A DNA stretch of 64,000 bases from Haladaptatus pallidirubidus (GTDB lineage: Archaea > Halobacteriota > Halobacteria > Halobacteriales > Haladaptataceae): positions 1,178,001-1,242,000 of the forward strand of contig NZ_CP085301.1 in assembly GCF_020700235.1 (NCBI RefSeq), given 5' to 3'. The notes below the pieces were generated by a model, which did no database searches, was not told the DNA's origin, and worked only from the letters and a program-made list of their open reading frames with translations. The translations under genes and the position numbers were made by a program. This document shows, piece by piece, positions 1 through 8,870 of this stretch; position 1 is the first letter of the stretch, and each line of letters starts with the position of its first letter.

Positions 1-7
1 GCCAGAC

Positions 8-1195
8 ATGGATGGCGGGTTGTTGACGTTGATTATCGCCGGATTCGCAAGCCTGTTCATGGCGTGGGCCATCGGTGCCGGGTCGAGCGGGTCAACTCCA
101 TTTGCCCCCGCCGTCGGAGCGAACGCCCTTTCCGTGATGCGCGCCGGATTTCTCGTCGGTATTCTCGGATTTCTCGGCGCCGCCCTCCAAGGCGCGAACG
201 TTTCCGAGGCGGTCGGAAGGGAGTTGATTCTGGGCGTCCAACTGTCGCCGCTCGCCGCAACCACTGGACTGCTCACGGCGGCGATACTGGTCGCAATCGG
301 TGTTTTTACCGGCTATCCCATAGCGACCGCGTTCACGGTTACGGGAGCAATCGTCGGAGTGGGATTGGCACTCGGTGGAGCCCCCGCCTGGGCGAAATAT
401 CAGCAAATCGTCTTGCTTTGGGTGCTCACTCCCTTCGTCGGCGGTGGAGTCGCCTACGCAACCGCCCGAACGCTTCGGCACGAGGATGTTTCCGAAAAAA
501 TCGCGATTCCGATTCTCGGTGGCGTCGTCGGGCTCATCGTCGCTAATATCGGTTTCGTCTTTCTCGGACCTGCCGGAATGAGCGCGTCGATTGCAGAAGC
601 CGTCGCCGGGAGAGTTTCACTTCCTACGGTCGGCGGGTTCGATTCGGGAATCGTCCTCACATCGCTCGTCATCGCCGGGGTGGTCGGGGTCACACTTCGT
701 CGGGAACTCGTCGTAGACATGACTCGCGGTCAGCGTCGGTTCCTCCTCGCGCTCGGCGGACTCGTTGCGTTTTCAGCAGGTGGCAGTCAGGTCGGACTCG
801 CAATCGGACCGCTTATCCCGTTGTTAGACCCGTTCTCGATTCCCGTGGTGGCCGTGCTCGTTGGCGGTGGACTTGGCCTTCTGCTCGGGTCGTGGACTGG
901 TGCCCCCCGAATGATAAAAGCGCTCGCACAGGATTACTCGGCGCTCGGACCGCGTCGATCGATTTCCGCGCTGATTCCGGCGTTTGCAATCGCGCAAGCC
1001 GCCGTCTTCTTCGGTATCCCCGTCTCGTTCAACGAAATTATCGTCAGCACCATCATCGGAAGTGGATACGCCGCCGGTGACGGCGGCGTCAGCGCGAAGA
1101 AAATGGTTTACACGGTACTCGCGTGGATTCTCTCGCTCGCACTCGCGCTGGGTGTCTCTTACGGCGTGTTCATCGTGGTTCAAGCGATTTTCTGA
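8..1195 (+). CDS. PiT-family inorganic phosphate permease
   Basis: A 395-residue polytopic membrane protein with about ten hydrophobic segments, probably importing phosphate with a cation. The PiT repeat signatures are visible near residue 20 (FMAWAIGAGSS, then FAPAVGANAL) and in the second half (FSAGGSQVGLAIGPL, then PVSFNEIIVSTIIGSG), giving the family's two inverted halves. It aligns along its whole length with the permease at 11839-13041, so they are paralogues. That copy is coupled to an upstream UspA gene; whether this one is too lies outside the window. The ATG lies only 8 bases from the window edge, so a longer start cannot be excluded, but the paralogue begins at the same hydrophobic stretch. 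Family certain, substrate inferred. Confidence 0.85.
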   Translation: MDGGLLTLIIAGFASLFMAWAIGAGSSGSTPFAPAVGANALSVMRAGFLVGILGFLGAALQGANVSEAVGRELILGVQLSPLAATTGLLTAAILVAIGVFTGYPIATAFTVTGAIVGVGLALGGAPAWAKYQQIVLLWVLTPFVGGGVAYATARTLRHEDVSEKIAIPILGGVVGLIVANIGFVFLGPAGMSASIAEAVAGRVSLPTVGGFDSGIVLTSLVIAGVVGVTLRRELVVDMTRGQRRFLLALGGLVAFSAGGSQVGLAIGPLIPLLDPFSIPVVAVLVGGGLGLLLGSWTGAPRMIKALAQDYSALGPRRSISALIPAFAIAQAAVFFGIPVSFNEIIVSTIIGSGYAAGDGGVSAKKMVYTVLAWILSLALALGVSYGVFIVVQAIF

Positions 1196-1204
1196 ATCGG
1201 TCGC

Positions 1205-1837
1205 TCAATCGGTCGTCTCGATTTCGGCCCGGCCACTGGTCGCGCTCCGAAGACGGTCGCAGAGTCCACCGGCCTCTTCGATTGGTACTCGAACCGAGAA
1301 TCGAACGTCTTCGCCGTACTCCGCCACGAATTCGACATCCTCGCTTTCGATAATTCCGCGAACCGTTCCCGAATCGTCGTAGATGACCGCGATTTCGAGC
1401 CGTTCGTGCGGTCGTTCTTCCACGATTTCCGCGTCATCCACCGCTTCCTTGACGGCGCGGGAGTACGACCGCACCAAGCCGCCGACGCCGAGGTTGGTTC
1501 CGCCGTAGTAGCGCGTGACGACGGCGACGACGTTCTCCACGTCGCGTTGCTGAAGGACGTTCAACGTCGGTTTCCCGGCGCTTCCGGAGGGTTCGCCGTC
1601 GTCGCTCGAATACTCGCGAAGAAATCCGTTGGTAGCTCGGTCGGCCCCGCCCGCCCGAACGCGGTAGGCGGGCACGTTGTGAGTCGCATCTGAATGTCGT
1701 TCGTCGATTCGCTCGACGAACGCCTCCGCGGTTTCGGCGCTCTCGACTGGCGCGACGTAACCGATGAACTCAGACCCCCGAACCTCGAAGACGGATTCGC
1801 CGTGTCCCGCCACAGTTCGGTACGTTGTGCCACCCAT
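1205..1837 (-). CDS. YigZ/IMPACT family protein (UPF0029)
   Basis: A 210-residue soluble protein. The N-terminal UPF0029 domain carries the family signatures SDDGEPSGSAGKP and VTRYYGGTNLGVGGL around residues 75-120. The C-terminal third (from about residue 145) matches the ferredoxin-fold DUF1949 domain. IMPACT/YigZ proteins are linked to translation control and nucleic-acid binding; the archaeal role is unknown. I chose the ATG at 1837 over an in-frame GTG two codons upstream because MGGTTYRTV begins the conserved domain. The gene converges with the PiT gene, with a 9-base gap. Confidence 0.85.
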   Translation of the reverse strand: MGGTTYRTVAGHGESVFEVRGSEFIGYVAPVESAETAEAFVERIDERHSDATHNVPAYRVRAGGADRATNGFLREYSSDDGEPSGSAGKPTLNVLQQRDVENVVAVVTRYYGGTNLGVGGLVRSYSRAVKEAVDDAEIVEERPHERLEIAVIYDDSGTVRGIIESEDVEFVAEYGEDVRFSVRVPIEEAGGLCDRLRSATSGRAEIETTD

Positions 1838-1918
1838 TTGCACAACGTTTGGGGTCGAACACCGAAAAAGCGTGGATTTCGGACTCCGCCCAAAACAAAC
1901 TAACTCGGAAATCCGTGA

Positions 1919-2422
1919 TTAGCTCAGTTGAATCTGCCGGACAAAATCGAGGTTTTTCAGTTCGTTCAGCACGTCACCCGGCAAGTCTTCGTCGGTGACG
2001 AGATACAGTCGCGGGTCGTCGGTGAACTCCGGGTCTTCGCTTATCGTCTGGCGAATCGAGATGTCGTTGTCGGCCAACAGGGACGTAACCGTGGCGACGA
2101 TTCCGGGTTCGTCGGCGTCCATGACCTCGATGGTCAGCACCGACAAATCCAGGACGGGTGCCAAATCCATCAAACTCGGAATCGAGGAGATGTTTTGGAA
2201 GATGCGTCGGAGTTCCTCATCCGCGAGAATCGCGTCGGTGGTCGAATCGACGACTCGGCGGTCGACCCCGATTTCGCGAGCGATTTGCGTGTTCGGAATC
2301 TCGATAGCGCCCGAAACGACGCGCCCCTCGTCGCTCACCGAAAAGCCGCGTTCGAGGAGCAGACGGATGACCTGCTGTTGGCTCGGACTTCCCTCGAACT
2401 TCTGCATGATTCTGTCGAACAT
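1919..2422 (-). CDS. ACT-domain amino-acid metabolism regulator with N-terminal HTH
   Basis: A 167-residue protein. The first half holds a helix-turn-helix-like segment (IPNTQIAREIGVDRRVVDST, about residues 43-62). The second half is an ACT ligand-binding domain (SVLTIEVMDADEPGIVATV and following, about residues 94-135). This matches the archaeal COG2150-type 'regulator of amino acid metabolism'. The likely role is DNA binding controlled by an amino acid; neither the ligand nor the targets can be read from sequence. It lies alone between a convergent-side neighbour and a divergent gene starting 82 bases away, so the two may share a promoter region. Confidence 0.8.
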   Translation of the reverse strand: MFDRIMQKFEGSPSQQQVIRLLLERGFSVSDEGRVVSGAIEIPNTQIAREIGVDRRVVDSTTDAILADEELRRIFQNISSIPSLMDLAPVLDLSVLTIEVMDADEPGIVATVTSLLADNDISIRQTISEDPEFTDDPRLYLVTDEDLPGDVLNELKNLDFVRQIQLS

Positions 2423-2504
2423 CCTTGTCGATGGTAGGCGCGCCCGACGATTTAGTCATGTGGGGTTCGGGAGGCTTCATCACGTTGCGCTTCGTGGGAG
2501 ATGC

Positions 2505-3071
2505 ATGGAACGACGTGTGGTCTGGGAAACGATCGACGGAATCGGTACTGAACACCTCACCGTCGAGTTCGACGACCCCATCCGCGCGGATGGGGTCGTC
2601 GTGGGAGTCGTGGAAGAGACAACGGAACCGTTCCGAGTTCGCTACCGTGTGACGTGCGACGAATCCTGGGCGGTTCAGCGGGTCGAAATCGATTCTCTCG
2701 GAGAGGAGGCCGGAATCGAACTCGAACACGACGGCGGAGGCGACTGGACGAAAAACGGAGAGTCCGCGCCGGAACTCGAGGGGTGCCGCGACGTGGATAT
2801 CGCGGTGACGCCCTTCACGAACGCGATTCCGATCCGGCGTCTCGACTGGAATCCCGGCGAGAGCGCGACGATTTCGGTCGTCTATCTCAACGTATCCGCG
2901 ATGACCGCGGAAGCAGTGGAACAACGGTACACCTGTCTCGAGCCGCTGGATTCGTCCGGTGGACTGTTCCGGTACGAGAGTGTGGACAGTGAGTTTACCG
3001 CGGAGTTGCCGGTTGATTCCGATGGACTCGTGCTGGATTATCCCGGCCTGTTTCGGCGCGTCCATCCGTAG
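2505..3071 (+). CDS. Putative glycolipid-binding domain protein
   Basis: A 188-residue soluble protein starting MERRVVWETID. The order of conserved segments fits the Glycolipid_bind family (formerly DUF1089), which has a two-fold repeat of beta hairpins around a hydrophobic groove: WETIDGIGTEHLTVEFD near the start, RYRVTCDESWAVQRVEI in the middle, DVDIAVTPFTNAIPIRRLDW at about residues 95-115, then RYTCLEPLD and YPGLFRRV at the end. The reading frame is open far upstream, but that part lies antisense to the ACT gene and lacks the family pattern, so I start at the ATG. Function in archaea unknown. Confidence 0.75.
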   Translation: MERRVVWETIDGIGTEHLTVEFDDPIRADGVVVGVVEETTEPFRVRYRVTCDESWAVQRVEIDSLGEEAGIELEHDGGGDWTKNGESAPELEGCRDVDIAVTPFTNAIPIRRLDWNPGESATISVVYLNVSAMTAEAVEQRYTCLEPLDSSGGLFRYESVDSEFTAELPVDSDGLVLDYPGLFRRVHP

Positions 3072-3835
3072 AGTGGGATTCGATATCGGTTTCTCGTGTC
3101 TCAAGATCGAGTCCACGCGACCACCAGCTGGAGAGTGTATTTGTATAGCTTTCGGCTGCAATACCAGTCTCGTCGACTGATTGGTGGGCTTCCGGAGAAA
3201 CGCTATCACGAATCGTTACAACCGTTCGGTTGACGGATATCCGTGGTGATTCAAACGATCGGGCCGACCCGGAAAAGGGGTACGACGCGACTCTCCGAGA
3301 CGGCGTTTGTTGTCGATGGGAGGAGGGATTTGACCATCCTCGCTCGGAGTGATCTCGACGGTCACCTTGACCACGTTGAGCGAAACACGATCGAAAAGCG
3401 GTTCTAAACGCTTGCGATGCGTATTGGGTTTCACTAAACGCGGCTCGTTCACCTTCGTCTATGATAGTACGTAACAACCGGATCGCACACGTAATAACCG
3501 CACCCCTGCTGAAGGAACCATGGATCCGCGATTGGACACGACCGTGGTATAATTTTCACTAACAACATACCAGACGCGTAGTAGGAGTGGCGAGCGACCC
3601 ACGCTCCGAACCGTTGAAGAAGATATTCCGTTCCTTCAACGGGCAAGCACGGATCCTGGAATACGGTAATCGCTCGGTACCCTCCGCGAAAACGAAGAGG
3701 AGATCGGATAGTCAGAGAGTTTACACTATGCAGTAAAAGTGCCTAGCTGGGTTTGATAATGTGAAACCGTCTGATTTACAAGTTGAATGTTATTACACTA
3801 GAGTTATCACTACCGCCGCCGTCCTATCATGTGCG
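3072..3835. other. Long spacer without a convincing gene
   Basis: About 760 bases, less GC-rich than the flanking genes. The longest candidate is a 78-codon minus-strand frame (3216-3452, GTG start) that resembles no family I know and has no good ribosome site. Another minus frame, 3449-3646, also looks random. The 3' part (3700-3800) is AT-rich and should carry the promoter of the GYD gene: a TATA-like TTATTACAC lies about 45 bases before that start. The spacer may be a decayed gene; I see no intact one. Confidence 0.5.
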
Positions 3836-4129
3836 ATGCCAACATACGTCACGCTCTGGAATTTCACCCCAGAGGGCGCCAAAACGGTGCAGGACAGCCC
3901 ATCGAACCTTGACCGTGTCGCCGATCGGTTCCAAGAACTGGGCGGCGAACTCCGCGAGTACTACCTGTTGATGGGGCAGTACGACTCCGTATCGATCTGT
4001 GACTTCCCGGACGATCAAACTGCGGCGCAAGCGGTGTTAAGCGTACTAGAGGAGGGGAACGCGACAGCCGAGACGCTTCGAGGATTCACGGGCGAGGAGT
4101 TCGCCAAGATGGTTGACGACATGGCTTGA
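3836..4129 (+). CDS. GYD-domain protein
   Basis: A 97-residue protein starting MPTYVTLWNFTPEGAKTV. This matches the GYD family, small ferredoxin-fold proteins of about 95 residues common in archaea and bacteria. The hallmark is the YLLMGQYDSVSICDFPDD segment around residues 42-60, where most members have a G-x-YD core. The C-terminus (LRGFTGEEFAKMV) also fits. An in-frame ATG lies 25 codons upstream, but the extra sequence is not family-like, so I start at the internal ATG. Function unknown. Confidence 0.85.
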   Translation: MPTYVTLWNFTPEGAKTVQDSPSNLDRVADRFQELGGELREYYLLMGQYDSVSICDFPDDQTAAQAVLSVLEEGNATAETLRGFTGEEFAKMVDDMA

Positions 4130-4558
4130 GAGTTCGCTACCCAAACATGGACAAATTTATCTCAACGGTCACTAATCCGTTCGTTCTGGGGTTGCAGAAG
4201 GTATTGTGTAAAACACCGACGATAGTTTCAAATCCACTCCGAAGTTCGCTGCGGCCTCGACGTTTGTCAAGTGTAGAACAAATACTACTGACAGCGCGTA
4301 AACCAGAGAAAGTACTAGCCTACATGGATGATTTCATGTGTTTCTGCTTTCGGCCTGTAAACCCAGTGTAAGTGACGAATTCGTACTCGGGTGCAATCGT
4401 CGGTAGGTTCCCACCGACGAGTTTGTCATAGGCTCGTACCGCCGCTAGCATTCGGTTGCGAACACGTTCCGGCGTCCGCGACGCCGGTTCCGTCCGGACT
4501 GGCGCTGGTATCGAATCGGAACGCACAAGGTGAACGAAGAAATCGGTACCAGCGACCG
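4130..4558. other. Spacer with one doubtful reading frame
   Basis: AT-rich on the left (an 81-codon plus frame, 4126-4371, looks random). On the right a minus frame, 4320-4526, reads sensibly from a GTG (MRSDSIPAPVRTEPAS, then ERVRNRMLAAVRAYDKLVG). It stays open upstream into the 3' end of hisB in a different frame. I recognise no family, and it could be a fragment of a decayed gene. No repeat or hairpin of note. Confidence 0.4.
4320..4526 (-). CDS. Doubtful small ORF downstream of hisB
   Basis: A 68-codon frame with a GTG start and no recognised family. The stretch ERVRNRMLAAVRAYDKLVG followed by PEYEFVTYTGFTGRK has a protein-like composition. The frame remains open upstream through [19 protein letters not shown], overlapping the last codons of hisB. 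It could be a remnant of a longer gene whose 5' part was lost, or a chance frame. Confidence 0.25.
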   Translation of the reverse strand: MRSDSIPAPVRTEPASRTPERVRNRMLAAVRAYDKLVGGNLPTIAPEYEFVTYTGFTGRKQKHMKSSM

Positions 4559-5146
4559 TTACAGCGACTCTTTCGTGCTCGCCACGTCGCCCCGCCGCTC
4601 GTCGATCATCGTCGCGTCGTCCAGCGCGCGCGCCAATCCCTTGAACAGGGCTTCAATTTCGTGATGCGCGTTCTCCCCCGTAACGCCCGCGTGAAGCGTC
4701 AACCCGGCGTTCATCGCCAGCGAGCGGAGGAAGTGTTTCGCCATGTGGCTGGTCAGGTCGCCGACCCTACCCTGCGAGAACTCGCCCTCGAACTCGAACA
4801 GCGGGCGGCCGCTCACGTCCACGACGATGTCGGCGACCGCCTCGTCCAGCGGAACCTTTCGGTCGGCGAAGCGGTGGATTGCCCGGCGGTCGTCGAGCGC
4901 TTCGTCGAACGCCTGTCCGAGAGTAATGGCAACGTCCTCGACCGTGTGGTGGTCGTCGATGTGCAGATCGCCGTCTGCTCGCACCGTCAGGTCGAACAAG
5001 CCGTGACGGGCGAAGCTGTCGAGCATGTGGTCGAAAAAGCCGATTCCCGTTTCGATGGTAGCGTCACCGTCGCCGTCCACGTCGAGCGTCACTTCGATGG
5101 TCGTTTCCGCCGTTTCACGGGTCACGGCGGCGGTTCGGTCGCTCAT
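4559..5146 (-). CDS. hisB: Imidazoleglycerol-phosphate dehydratase
   Basis: Catalyses the sixth step of histidine synthesis, dehydration of imidazole glycerol phosphate to imidazole acetol phosphate, in the cytoplasm. The 195-residue length is typical of the monofunctional enzyme. The manganese-binding and catalytic signatures are all present: [16 protein letters not shown] (about 34-49), [11 protein letters not shown] (about 64-74), [12 protein letters not shown] in the second half and [18 protein letters not shown] near the end. The repeated H-x(3)-E/HH patterns are intact, so the enzyme should be active. It is followed on the same strand by nothing recognisable and preceded by a small membrane-protein gene and hisA. 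Confidence 0.95.
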   Translation of the reverse strand: MSDRTAAVTRETAETTIEVTLDVDGDGDATIETGIGFFDHMLDSFARHGLFDLTVRADGDLHIDDHHTVEDVAITLGQAFDEALDDRRAIHRFADRKVPLDEAVADIVVDVSGRPLFEFEGEFSQGRVGDLTSHMAKHFLRSLAMNAGLTLHAGVTGENAHHEIEALFKGLARALDDATMIDERRGDVASTKESL

Positions 5147-5247
5147 AGTCGGTTATTCGTCCGCGGCTACAAGGCGATTTCCGTTTTGCGCGCTAGACAT
5201 GCGTCTGACGCAACTATATTTACATCGCGCGCTAATTAGAGTTTGTA

Positions 5248-5424
5248 ATGAAGCGTGATGTCTTGAGCGCGCTGATGGTGAGTATCGGCGTCCTGCTGTG
5301 CGGAACGGTTCCGGGTATCGTCATCGGTGCACCGATGGCCGCGCTCGGTGCGTACTGCCTTGCGGAGCCACGAGTCGGGTCACAGACCGATATGCTCCGC
5401 CAACTCGGCGAACAAACCCGATAG
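5248..5424 (+). CDS. Small hydrophobic protein between hisB and hisA
   Basis: A 58-residue protein: a short basic start (MKRDVLSAL), one or two hydrophobic segments (VSIGVLLCGTVPGIVIGAP and the following AALGAYCLA) and a polar C-terminal tail (LRQLGEQTR). The frame reads cleanly between the two divergent-side his genes, and an AT-rich stretch about 30 bases upstream (CTATATTTACA) could be its TATA box, fitting leaderless transcription. I recognise no function; it resembles the many small haloarchaeal membrane proteins of unknown role. Confidence 0.6.
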   Translation: MKRDVLSALMVSIGVLLCGTVPGIVIGAPMAALGAYCLAEPRVGSQTDMLRQLGEQTR

Positions 5425-5477
5425 AATCGTTTGGAATAGGTAGAAATAGAATCGATTGCTGGCCAGACAGTAAGCGA

Positions 5478-6200
5478 TTATTCGAGCGCGTTCCGCGCGT
5501 CCGACAGCGTAAACGCCCCCTGATAGAGCGCACTCCCGACGACGACTGCGGCGGCACCCGTCTCGCGGAGCGTTACCACGTCTTCGACGGTGGTGACGCC
5601 GCCGCTCGCCACGACGGGGATTTCGACGGCATCGGCGACTCGTCGGACAGGGTCAGTTCGAACGCCGTCCATCTGTCCCTCCACGTCAACGTCGGTGAAC
5701 AGAATCGCGCCAGCGCCGAGTTCCTCGTATCTCGTCACGGCCTCCGCCGGGTCGAGGCCGGTAGATTCCGTCCATCCGGAGACGAGGACTTCGCCGTCTT
5801 TGGCGTCGAGGCTCACCATCACCGACCCCGGATACTCCTGGCTGATTTCCGCGACGATGTCCGGATTCTCGATTGCGGCGGTACCAAGGATGACGCGGTC
5901 TACGCCGCGGGAAAGGAGGGAAAATGCATCGTCCGCGGTTCGGATACCGCCGCCGAGTTGAATATCCACATCGACGGAGTTCAAAATTGCATCGACGGCA
6001 TCGGCGTTTTTTCGCTCGCCGTCGAACGCGCCGTCCAAATCAACGAGGTGGAGCGTTTCTGCACCCTGTGCTATCCATTCTTCCGCGGCCTTCACCGGGT
6101 CGCCGTACGTCGTCTCTGTGCCTTTCTCGCCTTGCACGAGTTGGACGACTTCTCCGTCTTGCATATCCACCGCGGGAACGACCTCGAACGTCGGGAACAT
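5478..6200 (-). CDS. hisA: ProFAR isomerase (phosphoribosylformimino-AICAR-ribotide isomerase)
   Basis: The 240-residue (beta/alpha)8 barrel enzyme that performs the Amadori rearrangement in histidine synthesis. The two catalytic aspartates are visible: Asp12 in VPAVDMQDGEVVQL and Asp170 in LFTDVDVEGQMDG. Both half-barrel phosphate-binding loops are present (QLGGGIRTADD about 81-91; VVASGGVTTVEDV in the second half). DVEGQMDG is HisA-like rather than HisF-like. It lies near hisB on the same strand, separated by an oppositely oriented small gene, so the two are not one transcript. Confidence 0.95.
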   Translation of the reverse strand: MFPTFEVVPAVDMQDGEVVQLVQGEKGTETTYGDPVKAAEEWIAQGAETLHLVDLDGAFDGERKNADAVDAILNSVDVDIQLGGGIRTADDAFSLLSRGVDRVILGTAAIENPDIVAEISQEYPGSVMVSLDAKDGEVLVSGWTESTGLDPAEAVTRYEELGAGAILFTDVDVEGQMDGVRTDPVRRVADAVEIPVVASGGVTTVEDVVTLRETGAAAVVVGSALYQGAFTLSDARNALE

Positions 6201-6276
6201 ACGCTATCGTTAGGCGGGGAGTGGTCTAAACCCAACGAGTCGGTACCGTTTAAGAGGTAGGGGAGAATGTACGAAT

Positions 6277-7464
6277 ATGGTCGAACTTTTGCTGGTCGTC
6301 GGTCTCGCCGTCGCGGTATTTGTCGGATTTAATATTGGTGGCTCCTCGACTGGTGTTGCGTTCGGTCCCGCGGTTGGGAGCCAGACTATCACGAAACTCG
6401 GCGCAGCCGGGCTGATGTCCGGATTCGCCCTCCTCGGGGGGTGGACCGTCGGACGAAACGTCATCGAGACGATGGGTGGAGAAATCGTCAGTATGCAGTT
6501 TACCCTCGGTATGAGCGTGGGCGTCCTCTTTTTCGTCGGGATGGCCCTGCTCATTTCCAACCTCTTCGGCGTGCCCGCATCCACGTCGATGACCGCAGTC
6601 GGCGCGATTGCCGGGCTGGGGGTCGCAACCGGAACGCTCAACGAGGACGTGATGTTCGAAATCGTATCATGGTGGCTCATTGCCCCGGTCCTCGCGTTCT
6701 GGCTTTGCGCGGTCATCGGACGGTATCTCTACCCGTATCTCGACGTGTGGTTCAAACTCGAACAGTCGGACGGGCCGCTGTTCGAGTTCAATCGCGTCGG
6801 GTCAATGCCGTATCCGACCGTGTCGGCGAACGCGACACAAAAGGAACTGTTCGTCACCGTTCTCGTCGTCGGTATCGGCTGTTACATGGCGTTCTCCGCC
6901 GGGGCGTCGAACGTCGCCAACGCCGTCGCGCCCCTCGTCGGGAGCGGTGCAATTGGGGAAAGCGAGGGCGTCCTGCTCGCCGCGGGCGCAATCGGAGTGG
7001 GTGCGTTCACCATCGCTCGACGAACCCTCGACACGGTGGGTAACGATTTGACCGACCTACCCCTCCTCGCGGCGCTCATCGTAGAAGTCGTCAGCGCGAG
7101 TCTCATCACCTTCCTCTCGTTCATCGGAATTCCGGCCAGTCTCGCGGTGAGTGCAACGATGTGTATCGTCGGACTCGGCTGGGGTCGGGCGACACGGACA
7201 GTCCGGATTTCCGACGCCGCCGCGGTCGCGGTTCGCGGACGGGGAAAGGATGAGGAAAAGCGGCCCGAAATGTCGGTCAACGCGCTAACCGCCAAGCAGA
7301 AAGAGGTGACCAAAATTGGTGAAGAAGACCCGGATACCCTCGATGCCAGCGATCTGTTCGACCCGTCCACGACCGCTCGCGTCGTCGGACTGTGGATACT
7401 TACCCCGTCGATTTCCGCGATCGCGTCCTATCTCCTGTTTTCGTTCGTTCCGCTCTCCGCGTGA
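6277..7464 (+). CDS. PiT-family phosphate permease (second type)
   Basis: A 395-residue polytopic protein of the PiT family but a different branch from the other two permeases here. It keeps classical signatures: FVGFNIGGSSTGVAFGPAVG near residue 20 and AFSAGASNVANAVAPLVG around residue 210 (close to the GANDVAN motif). Between the halves are LFGVPASTSMTAVGAIAG and LSFIGIPASLAVSATMC. A hydrophilic loop of about 50 residues (after VAVRGRGKDEEK) precedes the last membrane segment. It starts 76 bases from hisA on the opposite strand, so the promoters are back to back. Phosphate import is inferred from the family. Confidence 0.85.
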   Translation: MVELLLVVGLAVAVFVGFNIGGSSTGVAFGPAVGSQTITKLGAAGLMSGFALLGGWTVGRNVIETMGGEIVSMQFTLGMSVGVLFFVGMALLISNLFGVPASTSMTAVGAIAGLGVATGTLNEDVMFEIVSWWLIAPVLAFWLCAVIGRYLYPYLDVWFKLEQSDGPLFEFNRVGSMPYPTVSANATQKELFVTVLVVGIGCYMAFSAGASNVANAVAPLVGSGAIGESEGVLLAAGAIGVGAFTIARRTLDTVGNDLTDLPLLAALIVEVVSASLITFLSFIGIPASLAVSATMCIVGLGWGRATRTVRISDAAAVAVRGRGKDEEKRPEMSVNALTAKQKEVTKIGEEDPDTLDASDLFDPSTTARVVGLWILTPSISAIASYLLFSFVPLSA

Positions 7465-7536
7465 GTCGTTCCTGATTCATAATAGGGACAATCGAAACAA
7501 CAACTACTAACCATCCCCCCGACGAATCCACGGGTG

Positions 7537-7926
7537 ATGCCCACCGTAGAATACCTTAACTACGAAGTGCTGGACGACCAAGGCTGGGACTTGAACGACG
7601 ATGACCTGTTCAACACTGCCGCTGACGCCGGCCTCGACGCCGAAGACTACGGCACGCTCGACGTCAACGAAGGCGAGTACATCCTCGAAGCCGCAGAGGC
7701 ACAAGGCTACGACTGGCCCTTCTCGTGCCGTGCAGGTGCCTGTGCGAACTGTGCCGCCATCATCAAGGAAGGCGAAATTGACATGGACATGCAGCAGATT
7801 CTCAGCGACGAGGAAGTCGACGACAAAAACGTTCGCCTGACCTGTATCGGCAGTGCGGCGACGGACGAGGTCAAAATCGTCTACAACGCAAAGCACCTCG
7901 ACTACCTGCAGAACCGCGTTATATAA
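7537..7926 (+). CDS. fer: Halophilic 2Fe-2S ferredoxin
   Basis: A 129-residue plant-type [2Fe-2S] ferredoxin, the main soluble electron carrier of haloarchaea and partner of the 2-oxoacid:ferredoxin oxidoreductases. Cluster ligands Cys64, Cys69, Cys72 and Cys103 lie in [13 protein letters not shown] and RLTCIGS. The acidic N-terminal insertion (residues 13-38, rich in Asp) is the halophile-specific extension. The C-terminus [11 protein letters not shown] is nearly invariant among haloarchaea. A GTG directly precedes the ATG; I use the ATG because known mature proteins begin PTVEYLNYE. Confidence 0.97.
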   Translation: MPTVEYLNYEVLDDQGWDLNDDDLFNTAADAGLDAEDYGTLDVNEGEYILEAAEAQGYDWPFSCRAGACANCAAIIKEGEIDMDMQQILSDEEVDDKNVRLTCIGSAATDEVKIVYNAKHLDYLQNRVI

Positions 7927-7950
7927 ACCCCCAACGAATTTTAGGGGTTT
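7925..7950 (+). terminator. Hairpin terminator after fer
   Basis: AAACCCC and GGGGTTT form a 7-bp stem around a loop of about 12 bases, followed by TTCCTTTT. It begins at the stop codon of the ferredoxin gene, and the next gene on that side converges. Confidence 0.6.
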
Positions 7951-7988
7951 TCCTTTTATTGGCGAGCGACATCCCTACTAGACAGCGA

Positions 7989-8870
7989 CTACTGCACGTT
8001 CGAACTCGACGCGCGCCTGAGCATGTAGACGGCAATCGAACCCAACACCAAATCCAGTGCGCCGAGGACGACGACGCCCGGAATAACCGCGTTCCACAGG
8101 CCGTCAAACTGGGTGACTTGAACGACCTCCATCACGTCCGCATCGAGCATAATCGCTCTCGCGGCGTCCACACCGTAGGTGATCGGGTTGTATTTAGCGA
8201 CCGTTCGAATCCAATCGGGAAGCACGTCCAGCGGCAAGAACGCAGTCGAAACGAACAGTAGCGGGAACTGGAGCAGGTTCGCGCCGATGATGGTCGATTC
8301 TTGGTCTTTCGTCAGCACGGCGAGGGTGTTCGACAGCGATGTGAACCAGAGCGAGAAGAGAACGCCGACTGCGACGATACCGACTGCACCGACCACTCCA
8401 GTTGCGACTTCGGCACCGAGAAGCGTGCCGAGACCGATGATAATGGAAATTTGTATCGCAATCCGAAGCACCTCGGCAGCGGTTTTGCCGACGAAGACGG
8501 CGGTTCGGTTCATAGGCGTCACCAGCACCTTTTCGAACATCCCGTTCTCGATGTCGTTCACCAATCCGACCCCGGAAGTCGCGGCCGCCGCGAGGGCAAC
8601 CTGAATGCAGATGGCTGGAACGAGATACGTTTCGTAGGAAATACTCGACCCGCCGCGATTGACCGCGCCGGTTGCAACCTGCCCGAACACCTGCGTGAAC
8701 AGCACGAGGAAAATTATCGGTTGGACGAGCGAGACGACGAGAACGAACGGATTTCGAACCGCCTTGAGATTCCAACGTTTGAAGTTCACCCACACGTCGC
8801 CGAGAAAAGAGTTACTCGACCGGCGAATCGCCTCGTTCGATGATTTTTTCGGCGCTGAAGAGGAACTCAT
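7989..8870 (-). CDS. ABC-2 type transporter permease (DrrB-like)
   Basis: A 293-residue membrane subunit of an ABC exporter, six predicted membrane segments. Family features: NPFVLVVSLVQPIIFLVLFTQVF near residue 40, the ABC-2 motif region ENGMFEKVLVTPMNRTAVFVGK around 125-145, and FLPLDVLPDWIRTVAKYNPITYGVDAAR around 215-245. The start ATG overlaps the stop of the upstream ATPase gene as ATGA, so the two are translationally coupled. The longer open frame upstream is antisense-like noise over the ATPase gene. Likely exports a drug, lipid or polyketide-like molecule; substrate unknown. Confidence 0.9.
   Translation of the reverse strand: MSSSSAPKKSSNEAIRRSSNSFLGDVWVNFKRWNLKAVRNPFVLVVSLVQPIIFLVLFTQVFGQVATGAVNRGGSSISYETYLVPAICIQVALAAAATSGVGLVNDIENGMFEKVLVTPMNRTAVFVGKTAAEVLRIAIQISIIIGLGTLLGAEVATGVVGAVGIVAVGVLFSLWFTSLSNTLAVLTKDQESTIIGANLLQFPLLFVSTAFLPLDVLPDWIRTVAKYNPITYGVDAARAIMLDADVMEVVQVTQFDGLWNAVIPGVVVLGALDLVLGSIAVYMLRRASSSNVQ

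Noticed and set aside
3216..3452. A 78-codon minus-strand gene in the long spacer
   Set aside because: GTG start, no ribosome site, no family resemblance; kept only as a note in the spacer entry.
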